DNA of 49,901 bases from positions 1 through 49,901 of the forward strand of contig CACOPA010000009.1 of the NCBI GenBank assembly GCA_902628925.1. Direction: 5' to 3'. Under the pieces are notes generated by a model, which was given only the letters and a program-made list of their open reading frames with translations, searched no databases and was not told the origin of the DNA. Below are positions 15,297 to 24,228 of this stretch, piece by piece. The stretch is from an uncultured SAR86 cluster bacterium (GTDB lineage: Bacteria > Pseudomonadota > Gammaproteobacteria > Magnimaribacterales > D2472). A program made the translations under genes and the position numbers. Within the stretch, counting starts at the first letter, position 1, and every line of letters begins with the position of its first letter.

Positions 15297-17263
15297 TTTA
15301 TTTTATCTCCAGCTTTTGCACCTGAAGCAGGGCTCATAATAAAAATTCCGCCTTCATCATTTGAGGCAGCAAGAACCATACCCTCAGATGTACCAAATTT
15401 CATTTTTCTTGGTTTTAGGTTTGCAACCAAAGCTACAAATTTTCCCTGAAGGTCTTCAGGAGAGTACATTGATTTAATCCCTGCAAAGACATTTCTTTCT
15501 CCTAGCTCACCAACATCAAGTCTTAATTGGATTAGTTTGTCAGCACCATCAATATGATTCGCTTCAATAACTTCAGCTACCCTAAGGTCAATCTTTGCAA
15601 AATCATGAATAGTTATTTCATTATTATTAATTTCAGTCATCTTCATTTCCTTTGAAGGTGTTAAGAGATCTTTATTTTCTAATCGATTTAGTAATGGATT
15701 ATAAGCATTAATCTCTATGTTAGTTAATTCATTATCAAGATCATCAAATAATGGATTCTTTATCTTTACCTGTGCAAGTGCCTTTGATGCAAGACTAGGC
15801 ATGATTGGCATCATTAATATACATAAATCTTTGTATACAGACATGCCTGTAGTTGCAACTTCTAGAGCATCGCTATCATTAAGCTTCCAAGGTGTTTTAT
15901 TGTTGATGTAGCTATTCGTATCGTCAGCAACTTTTAAAATTCTGGTCACTGCTTTTGAAAAATCCTTATTGTTTAAATCTTTTCTTATTAATTTATATTC
16001 AGAAGAACACTTATCTAAAAAAGCATCATCTATATTTTTTGAAGTTTGATAGTTGTTTTTACTCAGAAAACCATCCAACCTACTCGCAATGTTAAATAAT
16101 TTACCTACCAACGACGAATTAATTTTTTTTAAAAAATCTTTTAGATCAAGATCTATATCATCTATCTTTGCATTTAACTTGCTGGCAAAGTAAAAACGTA
16201 AAAGATCTGGTTCATAGGTTTCAGCAAATTTATCTGCTGAAATTAAAGTCCCTTTTGACTTAGACATTTTTTCGCCATTCAAAGATAAAAATCCATGAGC
16301 ATGGATTGAATTAGGAAGCTTGTATTTTGATACATTTAGCATTGCGGGCCAGAAAAGACCATGAAAATAGATAATATCTTTTCCAATGAAGTGGTGAATC
16401 TCATAGTTTGAATCTTTTCCCCAAAAATTTAAATAATCTATTTTGTTCTTATCACAATAATATTTTGTTGCAGCTATGTATCCAATAGGCGCATCAACCC
16501 ATACGTAAAAATACTTATCATCATGTTGAGGAATTTTAAAACCAAAATAGGGCTTATCTCTTGAGATATTCCAATCTTGAAGATCACCTCCAAGCCATTC
16601 TAATAACTTATTTTTTACTGATTCTTGAATGCTCAAATCATCCAAGTAGCTACTCAAGAAATCTTTACATTTATTTAAATTAAAAAAAATCTGATTAGTT
16701 TTTTTCTTGCTTGGTTCAGTTCCTGATAAAACAGATATTGGGTTCTTAATATCAATTGCATCATAGGTTATACCGCATACCTCACAACCATCACCGTATT
16801 GATCTTCAGCTCCACATGATGGACAAGTTCCTTTAATGTATCGATCAGCAAGAAACATTTTTTCTTGATCATCAAATAGTTGAAATATTTTTTTTTCATA
16901 CACCAAATCAGCTTTCACTAAGTCGTTGTAAATTTCATTAACCAATTGCTCATTTTCATCAGAATGAGTTGAGTGATATTGATCATGCTCAATCCCAAAG
17001 GATTTAAGAGTCTTAAGATGTTCAATTTGAATCCCTTTAGTAAATACTTCAGGATCCTGATCTTCCTCTTTTGCCTTAATCATAATTGGTGCGCCATGAG
17101 CATCATCAGCACAAAAATTTAGAACATTATTGCCTTCCATTTTGTTAGTTCTTACCCAAATATCAGTTTGAGTATGCTCAAGAAGATGACCAATGTGCAA
17201 CGCACCATTTCCATAGGGTAACGCAGTAGTAACTAATAAATTTTTTTGTTTTGAATTGGCCAC
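15293..17263 (-). CDS. metG: Methionyl-tRNA synthetase
   Basis: The class I synthetase that charges tRNA-Met. HIGH is at residues 23-26 (GALHIGHLLEH), KMSKS near residue 334 (GEKMSKSKGT), and a zinc knuckle CPSCGAEDQYGDGCEVCG near residues 145-162 keeps all four cysteines. The C-terminal 100 residues form the tRNA-binding EMAPII/Trbp111-type domain (FAKIDLRVAEVI onward), so this is the full-length dimeric type. It is divergent from mrp, with 45 bases between, an arrangement shared with Escherichia coli. It heads a three-gene unit with the ferredoxin reductase and the RnfB-like gene. Confidence 0.97.
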   Translation of the reverse strand: MANSKQKNLLVTTALPYGNGALHIGHLLEHTQTDIWVRTNKMEGNNVLNFCADDAHGAPIMIKAKEEDQDPEVFTKGIQIEHLKTLKSFGIEHDQYHSTHSDENEQLVNEIYNDLVKADLVYEKKIFQLFDDQEKMFLADRYIKGTCPSCGAEDQYGDGCEVCGITYDAIDIKNPISVLSGTEPSKKKTNQIFFNLNKCKDFLSSYLDDLSIQESVKNKLLEWLGGDLQDWNISRDKPYFGFKIPQHDDKYFYVWVDAPIGYIAATKYYCDKNKIDYLNFWGKDSNYEIHHFIGKDIIYFHGLFWPAMLNVSKYKLPNSIHAHGFLSLNGEKMSKSKGTLISADKFAETYEPDLLRFYFASKLNAKIDDIDLDLKDFLKKINSSLVGKLFNIASRLDGFLSKNNYQTSKNIDDAFLDKCSSEYKLIRKDLNNKDFSKAVTRILKVADDTNSYINNKTPWKLNDSDALEVATTGMSVYKDLCILMMPIMPSLASKALAQVKIKNPLFDDLDNELTNIEINAYNPLLNRLENKDLLTPSKEMKMTEINNNEITIHDFAKIDLRVAEVIEANHIDGADKLIQLRLDVGELGERNVFAGIKSMYSPEDLQGKFVALVANLKPRKMKFGTSEGMVLAASNDEGGIFIMSPASGAKAGDKIK

Positions 17264-17308
17264 AATGTAAAGAAATATTGAGTTATTATATATTAGAAAT
17301 TTTCCTTT

Positions 17309-18007
17309 ATGAGCATCAAGAAAACTATTGCCATAGCCTCAGCTAAGGGCGGGGTAGGTAAGTCATCAATTACTTCTCTTTTAGCAAAAAAACTTTCTAG
17401 AGATTTTTCAATTGGCATCCTTGATGCTGATATTTATGGACCTAATCAACATATTATCTTTGATGTAGCTTCAGCTAAACCTGAAATAATTGAAGAGGAT
17501 CATAAAAAAAGATTTATCCCATTAAATATAGAGAGCATAAGATTAAATTCAATGGGATTTATCTTGGATAACGAAAAAGCTGCAATTTGGAGAGGCCCCA
17601 TGCTTAGTGGTGCAATAAAACAACTAAGTGAGTTAACTAAGTGGGGAGACTTGGATTACCTGTTTATAGATATGCCACCTGGAACTGGGGATGCATATTT
17701 AACTGTTGCGAGTGAGATTAAGCCTGATGGAGTTATTCTTGTTACCAGTAATAGTAAATTAGCAGCAAGTGATACATTAAAGTCTGTTCAGGTTTTTAAA
17801 AAATTAAATTTACCTATCATGGGATTCATTTTGAATATGGCTGATGACTCACAAGGAAAATTTATTCTTTCCGCAGATGAAGTGGAGAAGATGCTTGGTA
17901 CTAAATTTCTTGGAAGTATTCCTTTAAACGATGAAATAAAAAACTTTAATTTTGATAGTATTGATGATTCTTTATTTGGGATTGTAGATAATGTTACTAA
18001 TGCATAA
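17309..18007 (+). CDS. mrp: Mrp/ApbC-type P-loop ATPase lacking the CxxC motif
   Basis: A MinD-like deviant Walker ATPase of the Mrp/NBP35 family, whose members bind and transfer iron-sulfur clusters. The Walker A loop SAKGGVGKSS is at residues 11-20; a switch region DADIYGPNQH and a conserved DMPPGTGDAYL follow. At 232 residues it is shorter than typical Mrp proteins (about 350-370) because the N-terminal MIP18 domain is missing. Where the family has a cluster-binding CxxC after the strand VxNM, this protein reads FILNMADDSQGKF with no cysteine. Either the cluster-carrier role is lost or another partner supplies the ligands. The divergent metG supports the identification. Confidence 0.85.
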   Translation: MSIKKTIAIASAKGGVGKSSITSLLAKKLSRDFSIGILDADIYGPNQHIIFDVASAKPEIIEEDHKKRFIPLNIESIRLNSMGFILDNEKAAIWRGPMLSGAIKQLSELTKWGDLDYLFIDMPPGTGDAYLTVASEIKPDGVILVTSNSKLAASDTLKSVQVFKKLNLPIMGFILNMADDSQGKFILSADEVEKMLGTKFLGSIPLNDEIKNFNFDSIDDSLFGIVDNVTNA

Positions 18008-18695
18008 AGTTTTACTAAGAATACTTTTTCTCATTCCTCTTATTAGTTATGCAAATGATCCTTTTGAAGAAATCAATAGAGAGGTCTGGACATTTAATGA
18101 GGGTGTCGATAATAGAATTGCTAGGCCAGTTGCTGAATTTTATGATGACGTGGTACCTAAATCGATTCAATCTTCAATAACAAATTTTTTTAGTAATTTA
18201 GATGAAATTGATAATTCAATTAATCAATTGCTTCAAGGTAAGCCTGTTGCTGCTGGAAATGATTTTGCAAGATTTATAGTAAATACTACATTTGGATTTT
18301 TAGGTTTTTTTGATGTTGCCTCAATTATGGGTCTTGAGGAACATGATGAAGATTTTGGTCAAACATTAGGTGTTTGGGGTGTTCCTACTGGTCCTTATTT
18401 AATGCTCCCGTTTTATGGACCAAGTAGTCCTCGAGATTTGGTCGGTAGACCCATTTCAGGAGTTTTATCAGGTACATTTTCGATAGAAGAGAGCGATGTT
18501 AGATTGTCAATTACCGCACTGGATGCTCTTGAAACACGAGCTAGATTACTGGATGTGGAAAGCTTGATCGTAGGAGATAAATATACCTTTATTAAGAATT
18601 CCTATCTACAATATTCAGAATTTGAAGTTCAAGATGGTGAAGAAATTGAGGACGACTTTACTGATGATATGGATGATTTCCTGCTTGATGATTAA
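18000..18695 (+). CDS. mlaA: Outer-membrane lipid asymmetry protein MlaA (VacJ)
   Basis: MlaA removes phospholipids from the outer leaflet of the outer membrane and passes them to the MlaC shuttle. The family core is clear: NDPFEEINREVWTFNEGVD, then FFSNLDEIDNSINQLLQGK, GFFDVASIMGLEEHDEDFGQTLGVWGV (broken up here), and LMLPFYGPSSPRDLVGR. The N-terminus has a hydrophobic signal sequence ending ISYAND, but there is no lipobox cysteine, whereas most MlaA are lipoproteins. An acidic tail (EEIEDDFTDDMDDF) closes the protein. The start is set at ATG 18000; an in-frame ATG at 17991 is possible. Both overlap the end of mrp, so the two are probably co-transcribed. Confidence 0.92.
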   Translation: MHKVLLRILFLIPLISYANDPFEEINREVWTFNEGVDNRIARPVAEFYDDVVPKSIQSSITNFFSNLDEIDNSINQLLQGKPVAAGNDFARFIVNTTFGFLGFFDVASIMGLEEHDEDFGQTLGVWGVPTGPYLMLPFYGPSSPRDLVGRPISGVLSGTFSIEESDVRLSITALDALETRARLLDVESLIVGDKYTFIKNSYLQYSEFEVQDGEEIEDDFTDDMDDFLLDD

Positions 18696-18696
18696 A

Positions 18697-19665
18697 TCAG
18701 GCTAGGTAGGAGGATAATCGCTCAAAAGATCCTGATAAATTTCCTTCTTTCATGATCTGGTTTATTTCATACCTATATTTTCTTGCATTTTTAAGACCTT
18801 TATTTAAACCATAAATATGCTTTAAAACTTGATTTAATCTAATCTTAGGGTCATCTAGGCCTTCAAGATAGTTGAGATATTCTTTTAAAATATCAAGTCT
18901 TGATATCCGTTTTTGAGGCTCTCCAAAAATTTCTTTATCCACATTCTCTAGCATCATGGGATTATCATAAGGAGCTCTGCCAAGCATAACGCCATCAACT
19001 TTTTGAAGATGATCTTTAGCCTCAATTAATGAGTCAATGCCGCCATTGATAATAATTTCAAGCTCTGGGAAATCTTCTTTTATTCGATAAACATAATCAT
19101 ATTTAAGTAGAGGTATGGTTCTGTTTTGTCTTGGAGATAGACCTTTAAGAATTGCATTTCTGGCATGAATAATGATAGTGGCTATGTTTTGATTAGCTAT
19201 TCCTTCTACAAAAGATTTTAAAAAATCATAATCTTCAATTTTATCAATGCCGGTCCTGCATTTTGCAGTGACTGGAATTGATACTGACTGCTTCATTGCA
19301 TTTAAACATCTCTGCACAAGCTTTGGTTCAATCATTAGGCATGCTCCAAAAGAACCTTTTTGAACTCTCTCAGAAGGGCATCCAAGATTGAGATTAATTT
19401 CATCATAGCCCATGCTCTCTGCTATCTCCGAACATTTTGCTAACTCATCTGGATTTGATCCCCCTAATTGTAAAGCAACAGGAGATTCGATGGATTTATT
19501 AAAGTCTAATTGATGTGTTGCATTTCCATGGATAATTGCACCGGTTGTAACCATTTCCGTATATAAAAATGATTTTTTAGTGATCAAACGCATTAAGTAA
19601 CGATCATGAATATCGGTACACTGCATCATAGGAGCAATGCAGAATTTATGATTCAACTCTCGCAA
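18697..19665 (-). CDS. dusA: tRNA-dihydrouridine synthase A
   Basis: An FMN-dependent enzyme that reduces uridines 20 and 20a in the tRNA D-loop. The N-terminal FCIAPMMQCTDIHDRY and LYTEMVTTGAIIHGN match DusA rather than DusB or DusC. The catalytic cysteine is C96 in NLGCPSERVQKGSFGACLM, and FMN phosphate-binding residues occur in INGGIDS and MLGRAPYDNP. Length 322 is normal. It is convergent with mlaA, with one base between the stops, and follows nhaB by three bases on the same strand. Confidence 0.95.
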   Translation of the reverse strand: MRELNHKFCIAPMMQCTDIHDRYLMRLITKKSFLYTEMVTTGAIIHGNATHQLDFNKSIESPVALQLGGSNPDELAKCSEIAESMGYDEINLNLGCPSERVQKGSFGACLMIEPKLVQRCLNAMKQSVSIPVTAKCRTGIDKIEDYDFLKSFVEGIANQNIATIIIHARNAILKGLSPRQNRTIPLLKYDYVYRIKEDFPELEIIINGGIDSLIEAKDHLQKVDGVMLGRAPYDNPMMLENVDKEIFGEPQKRISRLDILKEYLNYLEGLDDPKIRLNQVLKHIYGLNKGLKNARKYRYEINQIMKEGNLSGSFERLSSYLA

Positions 19666-19668
19666 TTT

Positions 19669-21183
19669 TTATAGAAAATAAATTACTGAAAAAAGCCCTA
19701 CGGTACTCAAAACAAGCGTGTAAGGCAGAGCCATAATCACCATTCGCATATAAGAAAGGTTAATTAGTGGCGCTAATGACGAGGTCAATAAAAATAAAAA
19801 GGCTGCTTGTCCATTCGGTGTGGCAATTGAAGGAATATTGGTGCCCGTATTTACTGCTACTGCCAATTTATCAAATTGATCTCGAGTGATCATGCCTGAA
19901 TCAAGAGCCGCTTTAATTTCGTTAATATAAACTGTTGCCACAAAAACATTGTCACTGATCATTGAAAGGACACCGTTTGCAACAAAAAATAATGGTGCCT
20001 GAATATCAGTACTTTGAGCCAAAACGTAAACAATAATCGGATCAAATAAGTTTTGATCATGTATAACACCAACGATGCAAAAGAAAACAACTAACAATGC
20101 GGTAAATGGTAGTGCTTCATTAAAGGCAGGTCCAAGATCATGTTCCTCAGTAACGCCTTTAAAAGCAGTCAGCAAAACTATAACGCCAAGACCGATAATA
20201 CCTACCTCAGCAACATGAAGAGCTAAAGCAATAATCAAAAGAATCCCAACAAAAGATTCAATCAAAAGATTTGTTTTATCTTGTTCAGTTAGATTGCTCT
20301 TTTGATAGTCACTGTAATTTTCAAATATGTTTTTGATTTCAGAGGGAAGTTGAGTCCCAAAACCTGCAATTTTAAATTTTTCAACTGCAAAGCATGTAAT
20401 CATGCCAGCTGCAAATACAGGCATGGTAATAGGGGCCATTATTATAATGAACTCAATAAACTCCCAATCGGCAACATTAGCAATTAATAAGTTTTGAGGC
20501 TCACCCACAATAGTGCAAACTCCTCCTAACGCAGTACCTACCACACCATGCATTAAAAGATTTCGCAGAAAAGCTTTGAAATTTTCTTGTTCTTCTTGGC
20601 CTAATGAATTTAAGGATGAGTCATCAAGATAATTGTGTTCCTCTCCAAAACTTTTACCTGATGTGGCTAAGTGAAAGATTCGGTAGAAACCAATACCAAC
20701 ACCTATCAGAACTGCTGTAACAGTTAATGCATCAAGAAAAGCAGATAAGAATGCAGCTACAAAACAAAATAACAGTGAGAGCAACGTTTTTGATTTAACT
20801 TGTAAAAACAATCTTGTAAAGATTGTTAGCATTAAGTTTTTCATGAAATAGATACCTGCAACCATAAATACAAGCAACAGAATTACTTCTAAGTTATTTT
20901 CAACCTCATGCATTAAGGTGTATGGATTAGTCAAACCCATGAATAGCGATTGAATTGCAATCAATCCACCTGGTTGAAGGGGATAGCACTTTAAAGCTAG
21001 AGCAAGGGTAAAGATAAACTGAATTAATAACACCCAGCCCATGATGAAACCACCATCAAAATTTAATTGATTAAGAAGCCACAGCAGTAATGGATTTAAT
21101 ATTAAAAAACAAATAATTGTTTTTTTATACCACTCTGGAGAATGACCTAAAAATGAACTATATAAATTATTAATCAATGCCAT
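19669..21183 (-). CDS. nhaB: Na+/H+ antiporter NhaB
   Basis: An inner-membrane electrogenic sodium/proton antiporter of 504 residues with about 12 hydrophobic helices. The N-terminal [14 protein letters not shown] and the segments [19 protein letters not shown] and [16 protein letters not shown] are NhaB landmarks; [16 protein letters not shown] is the ArsB/NhaB-type re-entrant region. NhaB is typical of gammaproteobacteria living in salt water and marine or pathogen niches. It is divergent from nudC with only 10 bases between the start codons, so its promoter must lie inside nudC or be shared. Confidence 0.95.
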   Translation of the reverse strand: MALINNLYSSFLGHSPEWYKKTIICFLILNPLLLWLLNQLNFDGGFIMGWVLLIQFIFTLALALKCYPLQPGGLIAIQSLFMGLTNPYTLMHEVENNLEVILLLVFMVAGIYFMKNLMLTIFTRLFLQVKSKTLLSLLFCFVAAFLSAFLDALTVTAVLIGVGIGFYRIFHLATSGKSFGEEHNYLDDSSLNSLGQEEQENFKAFLRNLLMHGVVGTALGGVCTIVGEPQNLLIANVADWEFIEFIIIMAPITMPVFAAGMITCFAVEKFKIAGFGTQLPSEIKNIFENYSDYQKSNLTEQDKTNLLIESFVGILLIIALALHVAEVGIIGLGVIVLLTAFKGVTEEHDLGPAFNEALPFTALLVVFFCIVGVIHDQNLFDPIIVYVLAQSTDIQAPLFFVANGVLSMISDNVFVATVYINEIKAALDSGMITRDQFDKLAVAVNTGTNIPSIATPNGQAAFLFLLTSSLAPLINLSYMRMVIMALPYTLVLSTVGLFSVIYFL

Positions 21184-21193
21184 AATTACACCT

Positions 21194-22000
21194 ATGAAAT
21201 TTGTAAGGCAACTTAAACCTAAACTCAGTGATGATGCTGAGGTGATAATATTTTATCAGGATAAATTATTAATCAATAATAAAAACAAGAGATTTATTCA
21301 TCCTTGTTCAGAATTTAAATTATTTTTTGATATAAATGATTTAATTGCTATTGCAGAAAAAGATAACAAAACTATATGCACTGTAGACATAACTGAAAAC
21401 CTATTTTTAGATATAGACGAATACGATTTTGTTGATTTAAGAATGATATTGGGATCACTGAATCAAGAAAGTTTTTCATTAATTGGACGATCTAAAATGA
21501 TTAATTACTGGAAACGAAATAATCAGTTTTGCGGTATATGTGGAAATAAAACTAAGTTTAATTTCACTGAAGAGGCGTTCCAGCGTCCATGCAATAAAGA
21601 ATTTATTTATCCAAAAATATCTCCTTGTATCATTACTTTGATCCATAGAGACGATGAGATTTTGCTTGGGAGAAGTAAACATTTTCCAAAAGGCATGTTT
21701 AGTACATTAGCAGGGTTCATAGAGCCTGGTGAGAGCTGTGAAGAGGCTCTTGTTCGTGAAGTTAAGGAAGAAGTTGGCATTAATGTAAAAAATATTAAAT
21801 ATTTTTCAAGCCAAAATTGGCCATTTCCCAGTCAACTAATGATAGGTTATTTTGCAGAATACGATTCAGGAGAAATAATTCTTGAAGATGAAGAAATTGA
21901 AGAAGCTTATTGGTTTAATTTAAATAAACTCCCTTCAATTCCACCTGAGGGCTCAATTTCAGGTCTACTTATTCGCTCTTATATCGAGGATCATTCTTAG
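21194..22000 (+). CDS. nudC: NADH pyrophosphatase NudC
   Basis: A Nudix hydrolase that cleaves NADH and removes NAD caps from RNA. The complete Nudix box runs G174-x5-E180-x7-R188-E189-x-K-E-E-x-G, and [12 protein letters not shown] (residues 206-217) is the NudC-specific SQPWPFPxS motif with Pro changed to Asn. The zinc ribbon before the Nudix domain has C113, C116 and C133, but the fourth ligand position is E136, giving CxxC...CNKE. Length is 268, near the usual 257. Its 3' end overlaps the tail of the convergent rne gene by 32 bases. Confidence 0.93.
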   Translation: MKFVRQLKPKLSDDAEVIIFYQDKLLINNKNKRFIHPCSEFKLFFDINDLIAIAEKDNKTICTVDITENLFLDIDEYDFVDLRMILGSLNQESFSLIGRSKMINYWKRNNQFCGICGNKTKFNFTEEAFQRPCNKEFIYPKISPCIITLIHRDDEILLGRSKHFPKGMFSTLAGFIEPGESCEEALVREVKEEVGINVKNIKYFSSQNWPFPSQLMIGYFAEYDSGEIILEDEEIEEAYWFNLNKLPSIPPEGSISGLLIRSYIEDHS

Positions 22001-23993
22001 CTCTTTTTGGAGCATCTTTTACTTCCTGAGACACAGGTTGGGCAACTTCAGTAATCTTACTTTTTACCTTAGAAGATTCAGTTTGAACTGTTTCCTTTTT
22101 TATTGGCGCTGTTTTCTTAGCAGTATCTTTCTGCTGATTCTCAAGCCGATTATTTGCATTAGTTTTGTTTTCATTTGGTGATTTTCTATCATTTGAAGTT
22201 TTATTATTCCTATTTTGAGGTCTTCTATTGCGATTATTTTTTTGCGGAGCTCGCCTCTTATCTCTTCTAGAATTTTTATTACCATGTTGTTTATTTTTTC
22301 TAGTATGTTGTGTTTTTGCGCGTGGCTTTCTTTTGTGATTAGATTTTTTCTTTTTCTTATTCTTGCTGTCGTTATAAAATAAAAATGAAAAAATACCCTT
22401 TAAAGCTGATTTTTTTCTTTTTGGCATTTTTGGAGGTGCTGTTACTTCAACCAAAGGCTTGTTATTTGTTAAGGTTTGATCAGCGTCTCGCCATGACATG
22501 TCTGGCTCAGGACTCTGAGGTGTCATCTGATAAGAAGTTTTTCCTTTAACATCACTTGATTTAACTCTAGCAACTTTATAGTAAGGACGTGACTTGTATG
22601 GATCAGCAACAACAATTACTGCAACCTTATTCATATTTTCTATGGTGATAATTTCCCTTCTTTTTTCATTAAGTAAATAACTTGCTACATCTGCAGGCAC
22701 AAAAACATGAATTTCAGCAGTATTTTCCTTGGCTGCGTCTTCACCAACAATTCTAAGAATCGATTGGCCTAATGATTTTGGACCTCTCACAAGAACATGC
22801 TCAATGTCATATGTTTCATTTAACGAGGGTCTTAATCTTTGTCTTGAAAGCTCAAGCAAGCCAAACCTAGATATCTCACTAATTTGGATTCTTGCTCTAT
22901 CACCATGAACAGCTCTTCTTACTGCATTAAGAACTTTTGACTGGTTTGCTTCATCTTGCATGTCTATAAAGTCGATGACCACTAGGCCACCAAGGTCTCT
23001 AAGTCTTAGTTGACGAGCAACCTCAACCGCAGCTTCCATGTTTGTTGCTAAGGCTGTTTCTTCAATATCCTTACCTTTTGTGGCTCTGGATGAATTTACA
23101 TCAATTGTTACCATGGCTTCGGTTGGATCTATGACTATAGATCCACCAGATGGCAGGCTTATCTCTCTTTGAAAAGCAGACTCAATTTGGGATTCGACTT
23201 GATAGCGATTAAATAACGGTATTTCCTCATTGTAGAACTGCACCTTGGTGGCATGATCGGGTATTACTGATTGAGCAAACATTGATGCTTCCTCGAATAC
23301 ATTTTTATCATCTATCAGTATTTCTTCTATGTCTTCTTTAAAATAATCTCTAAAGACTCTAAGTATTAACTTGTCATCTTTGTAGATAAGAGAAGGGCAC
23401 TCAGATTCATCTAAATTACCACTTATTTGCCTCCATAGAGATAATAGATAATCAAGATCCCATTGAAGCTCCTCTTGATTGCGCCCTAGACCAGCTGTTC
23501 TTACAATAACGCTCATACCTTCAGGAATTGGAAGGTTTTTAATTATGTCCTTAACTTGATCTCTTTCTTCACCTGATATTCTCCTTGATACGCCTCCACC
23601 TTTTGTAGAATTTGGTATTAAAACTAAAAATCTACCTGCTAAAGAGAGTTGAGTAGATAATGCAGCTCCCTTGGTACCTCGTTCTTCCTTTAGAACCTGA
23701 ACAATAATTTCATCGTTTTCTTTAAGAGTACATTTTCTTTTGCCTTCATTATCTTTTTCAAAATATTCTGAGGTTAGTTCTTTAAGTGGAAGGAATCCAT
23801 GTCTCTCTGATCCAAAATATACAAATGCTGCATCTAAGCTAGTTTCAACCCTAGAAACCCTAGCCTTAAAAATACTTCCCTTGAGAAGGTTTTTATCACT
23901 TGTTTCGTTATCCAAGTCATACAACTTGGCTCCTTCTACTAATGCCACACGAATTTCATCAGTCAATGACTTATTAATTAATATTCTTTTCAT
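21969..23993 (-). CDS. rne: Ribonuclease E/G family endoribonuclease
   Basis: The central mRNA-decay and rRNA/tRNA-processing endonuclease. The N-terminus MKRILINKSLTDEIRVALVEGAKLYDLD fits RNase E (split: MKRILINKS, then the VALVEG S1-domain lead-in). S1 domain, 5' sensor and DNase I-like domain follow; the magnesium aspartates lie in VTIDVNSSRA and VVIDFIDM. At about residues 395-405, where E. coli RNase E has the CPRC zinc-link that joins two subunits, this protein reads EHVLVRGPKSLG with no cysteine. The C-terminal 170 residues are an Arg/Lys/Asn-rich tail, an RNA-binding scaffold of short type. The start is put at ATG 23993; the ORF extends upstream to 24029, but MKRILIN is the conserved N-terminus. 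Confidence 0.93.
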   Translation of the reverse strand: MKRILINKSLTDEIRVALVEGAKLYDLDNETSDKNLLKGSIFKARVSRVETSLDAAFVYFGSERHGFLPLKELTSEYFEKDNEGKRKCTLKENDEIIVQVLKEERGTKGAALSTQLSLAGRFLVLIPNSTKGGGVSRRISGEERDQVKDIIKNLPIPEGMSVIVRTAGLGRNQEELQWDLDYLLSLWRQISGNLDESECPSLIYKDDKLILRVFRDYFKEDIEEILIDDKNVFEEASMFAQSVIPDHATKVQFYNEEIPLFNRYQVESQIESAFQREISLPSGGSIVIDPTEAMVTIDVNSSRATKGKDIEETALATNMEAAVEVARQLRLRDLGGLVVIDFIDMQDEANQSKVLNAVRRAVHGDRARIQISEISRFGLLELSRQRLRPSLNETYDIEHVLVRGPKSLGQSILRIVGEDAAKENTAEIHVFVPADVASYLLNEKRREIITIENMNKVAVIVVADPYKSRPYYKVARVKSSDVKGKTSYQMTPQSPEPDMSWRDADQTLTNNKPLVEVTAPPKMPKRKKSALKGIFSFLFYNDSKNKKKKKSNHKRKPRAKTQHTRKNKQHGNKNSRRDKRRAPQKNNRNRRPQNRNNKTSNDRKSPNENKTNANNRLENQQKDTAKKTAPIKKETVQTESSKVKSKITEVAQPVSQEVKDAPKRAKNDPRYKSE

Positions 23994-24036
23994 TTTTTCT
24001 CCAGTAACAGAGAAGAACAAGCATTCCATGCTGTTG

Positions 24037-24089
24037 AATTAGAGAGTCTTATCGGGATGGTTGCTCTCTAATTGGGCTACCTTAGTAGC
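24037..24089 (-). promoter_or_regulatory. Putative rne leader hairpins
   Basis: The 235-base gap between rne and rluC contains two adjacent stem-loops near rne. The larger has a perfect 10-base stem (24037-24046 AATTAGAGAG with 24064-24073 CTCTCTAATT) and a 17-base loop. The smaller is GCTAC (24076-24080), loop CTTA, GTAGC (24085-24089). They would lie 44-96 bases before the rne start in its transcript. In E. coli, hairpins in the rne leader let RNase E limit its own synthesis; a similar role here is inferred. The rest of the gap is AT-rich; a short GCCTT/AAGGC stem at 24159-24174 is the only other structure seen. Confidence 0.5.
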
Positions 24090-24228
24090 TTAAATTAAAA
24101 CTGTTCTTTCTTCTCTTAATTTATCTCGGTTAACTCTATAATTAACACTAATTTTTTTGCCTTTTAAAGAAGGCTTTTGCTAAGTTAATATAGCCTTAGC
24201 TTTATCTAATGTCGTAGATAATACACCA

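Noticed and set aside
23994..24029. Longer RNase E start at 24029 (MECLFF)
   Set aside because: The conserved RNase E N-terminus begins with MKRILIN at 23993; the 12 extra residues are not family-like.
24159..24174. GCCTT/AAGGC hairpin as an intrinsic terminator
   Set aside because: Five-base stem, only four T after it, and it lies between divergent genes where no transcript from outside needs stopping.
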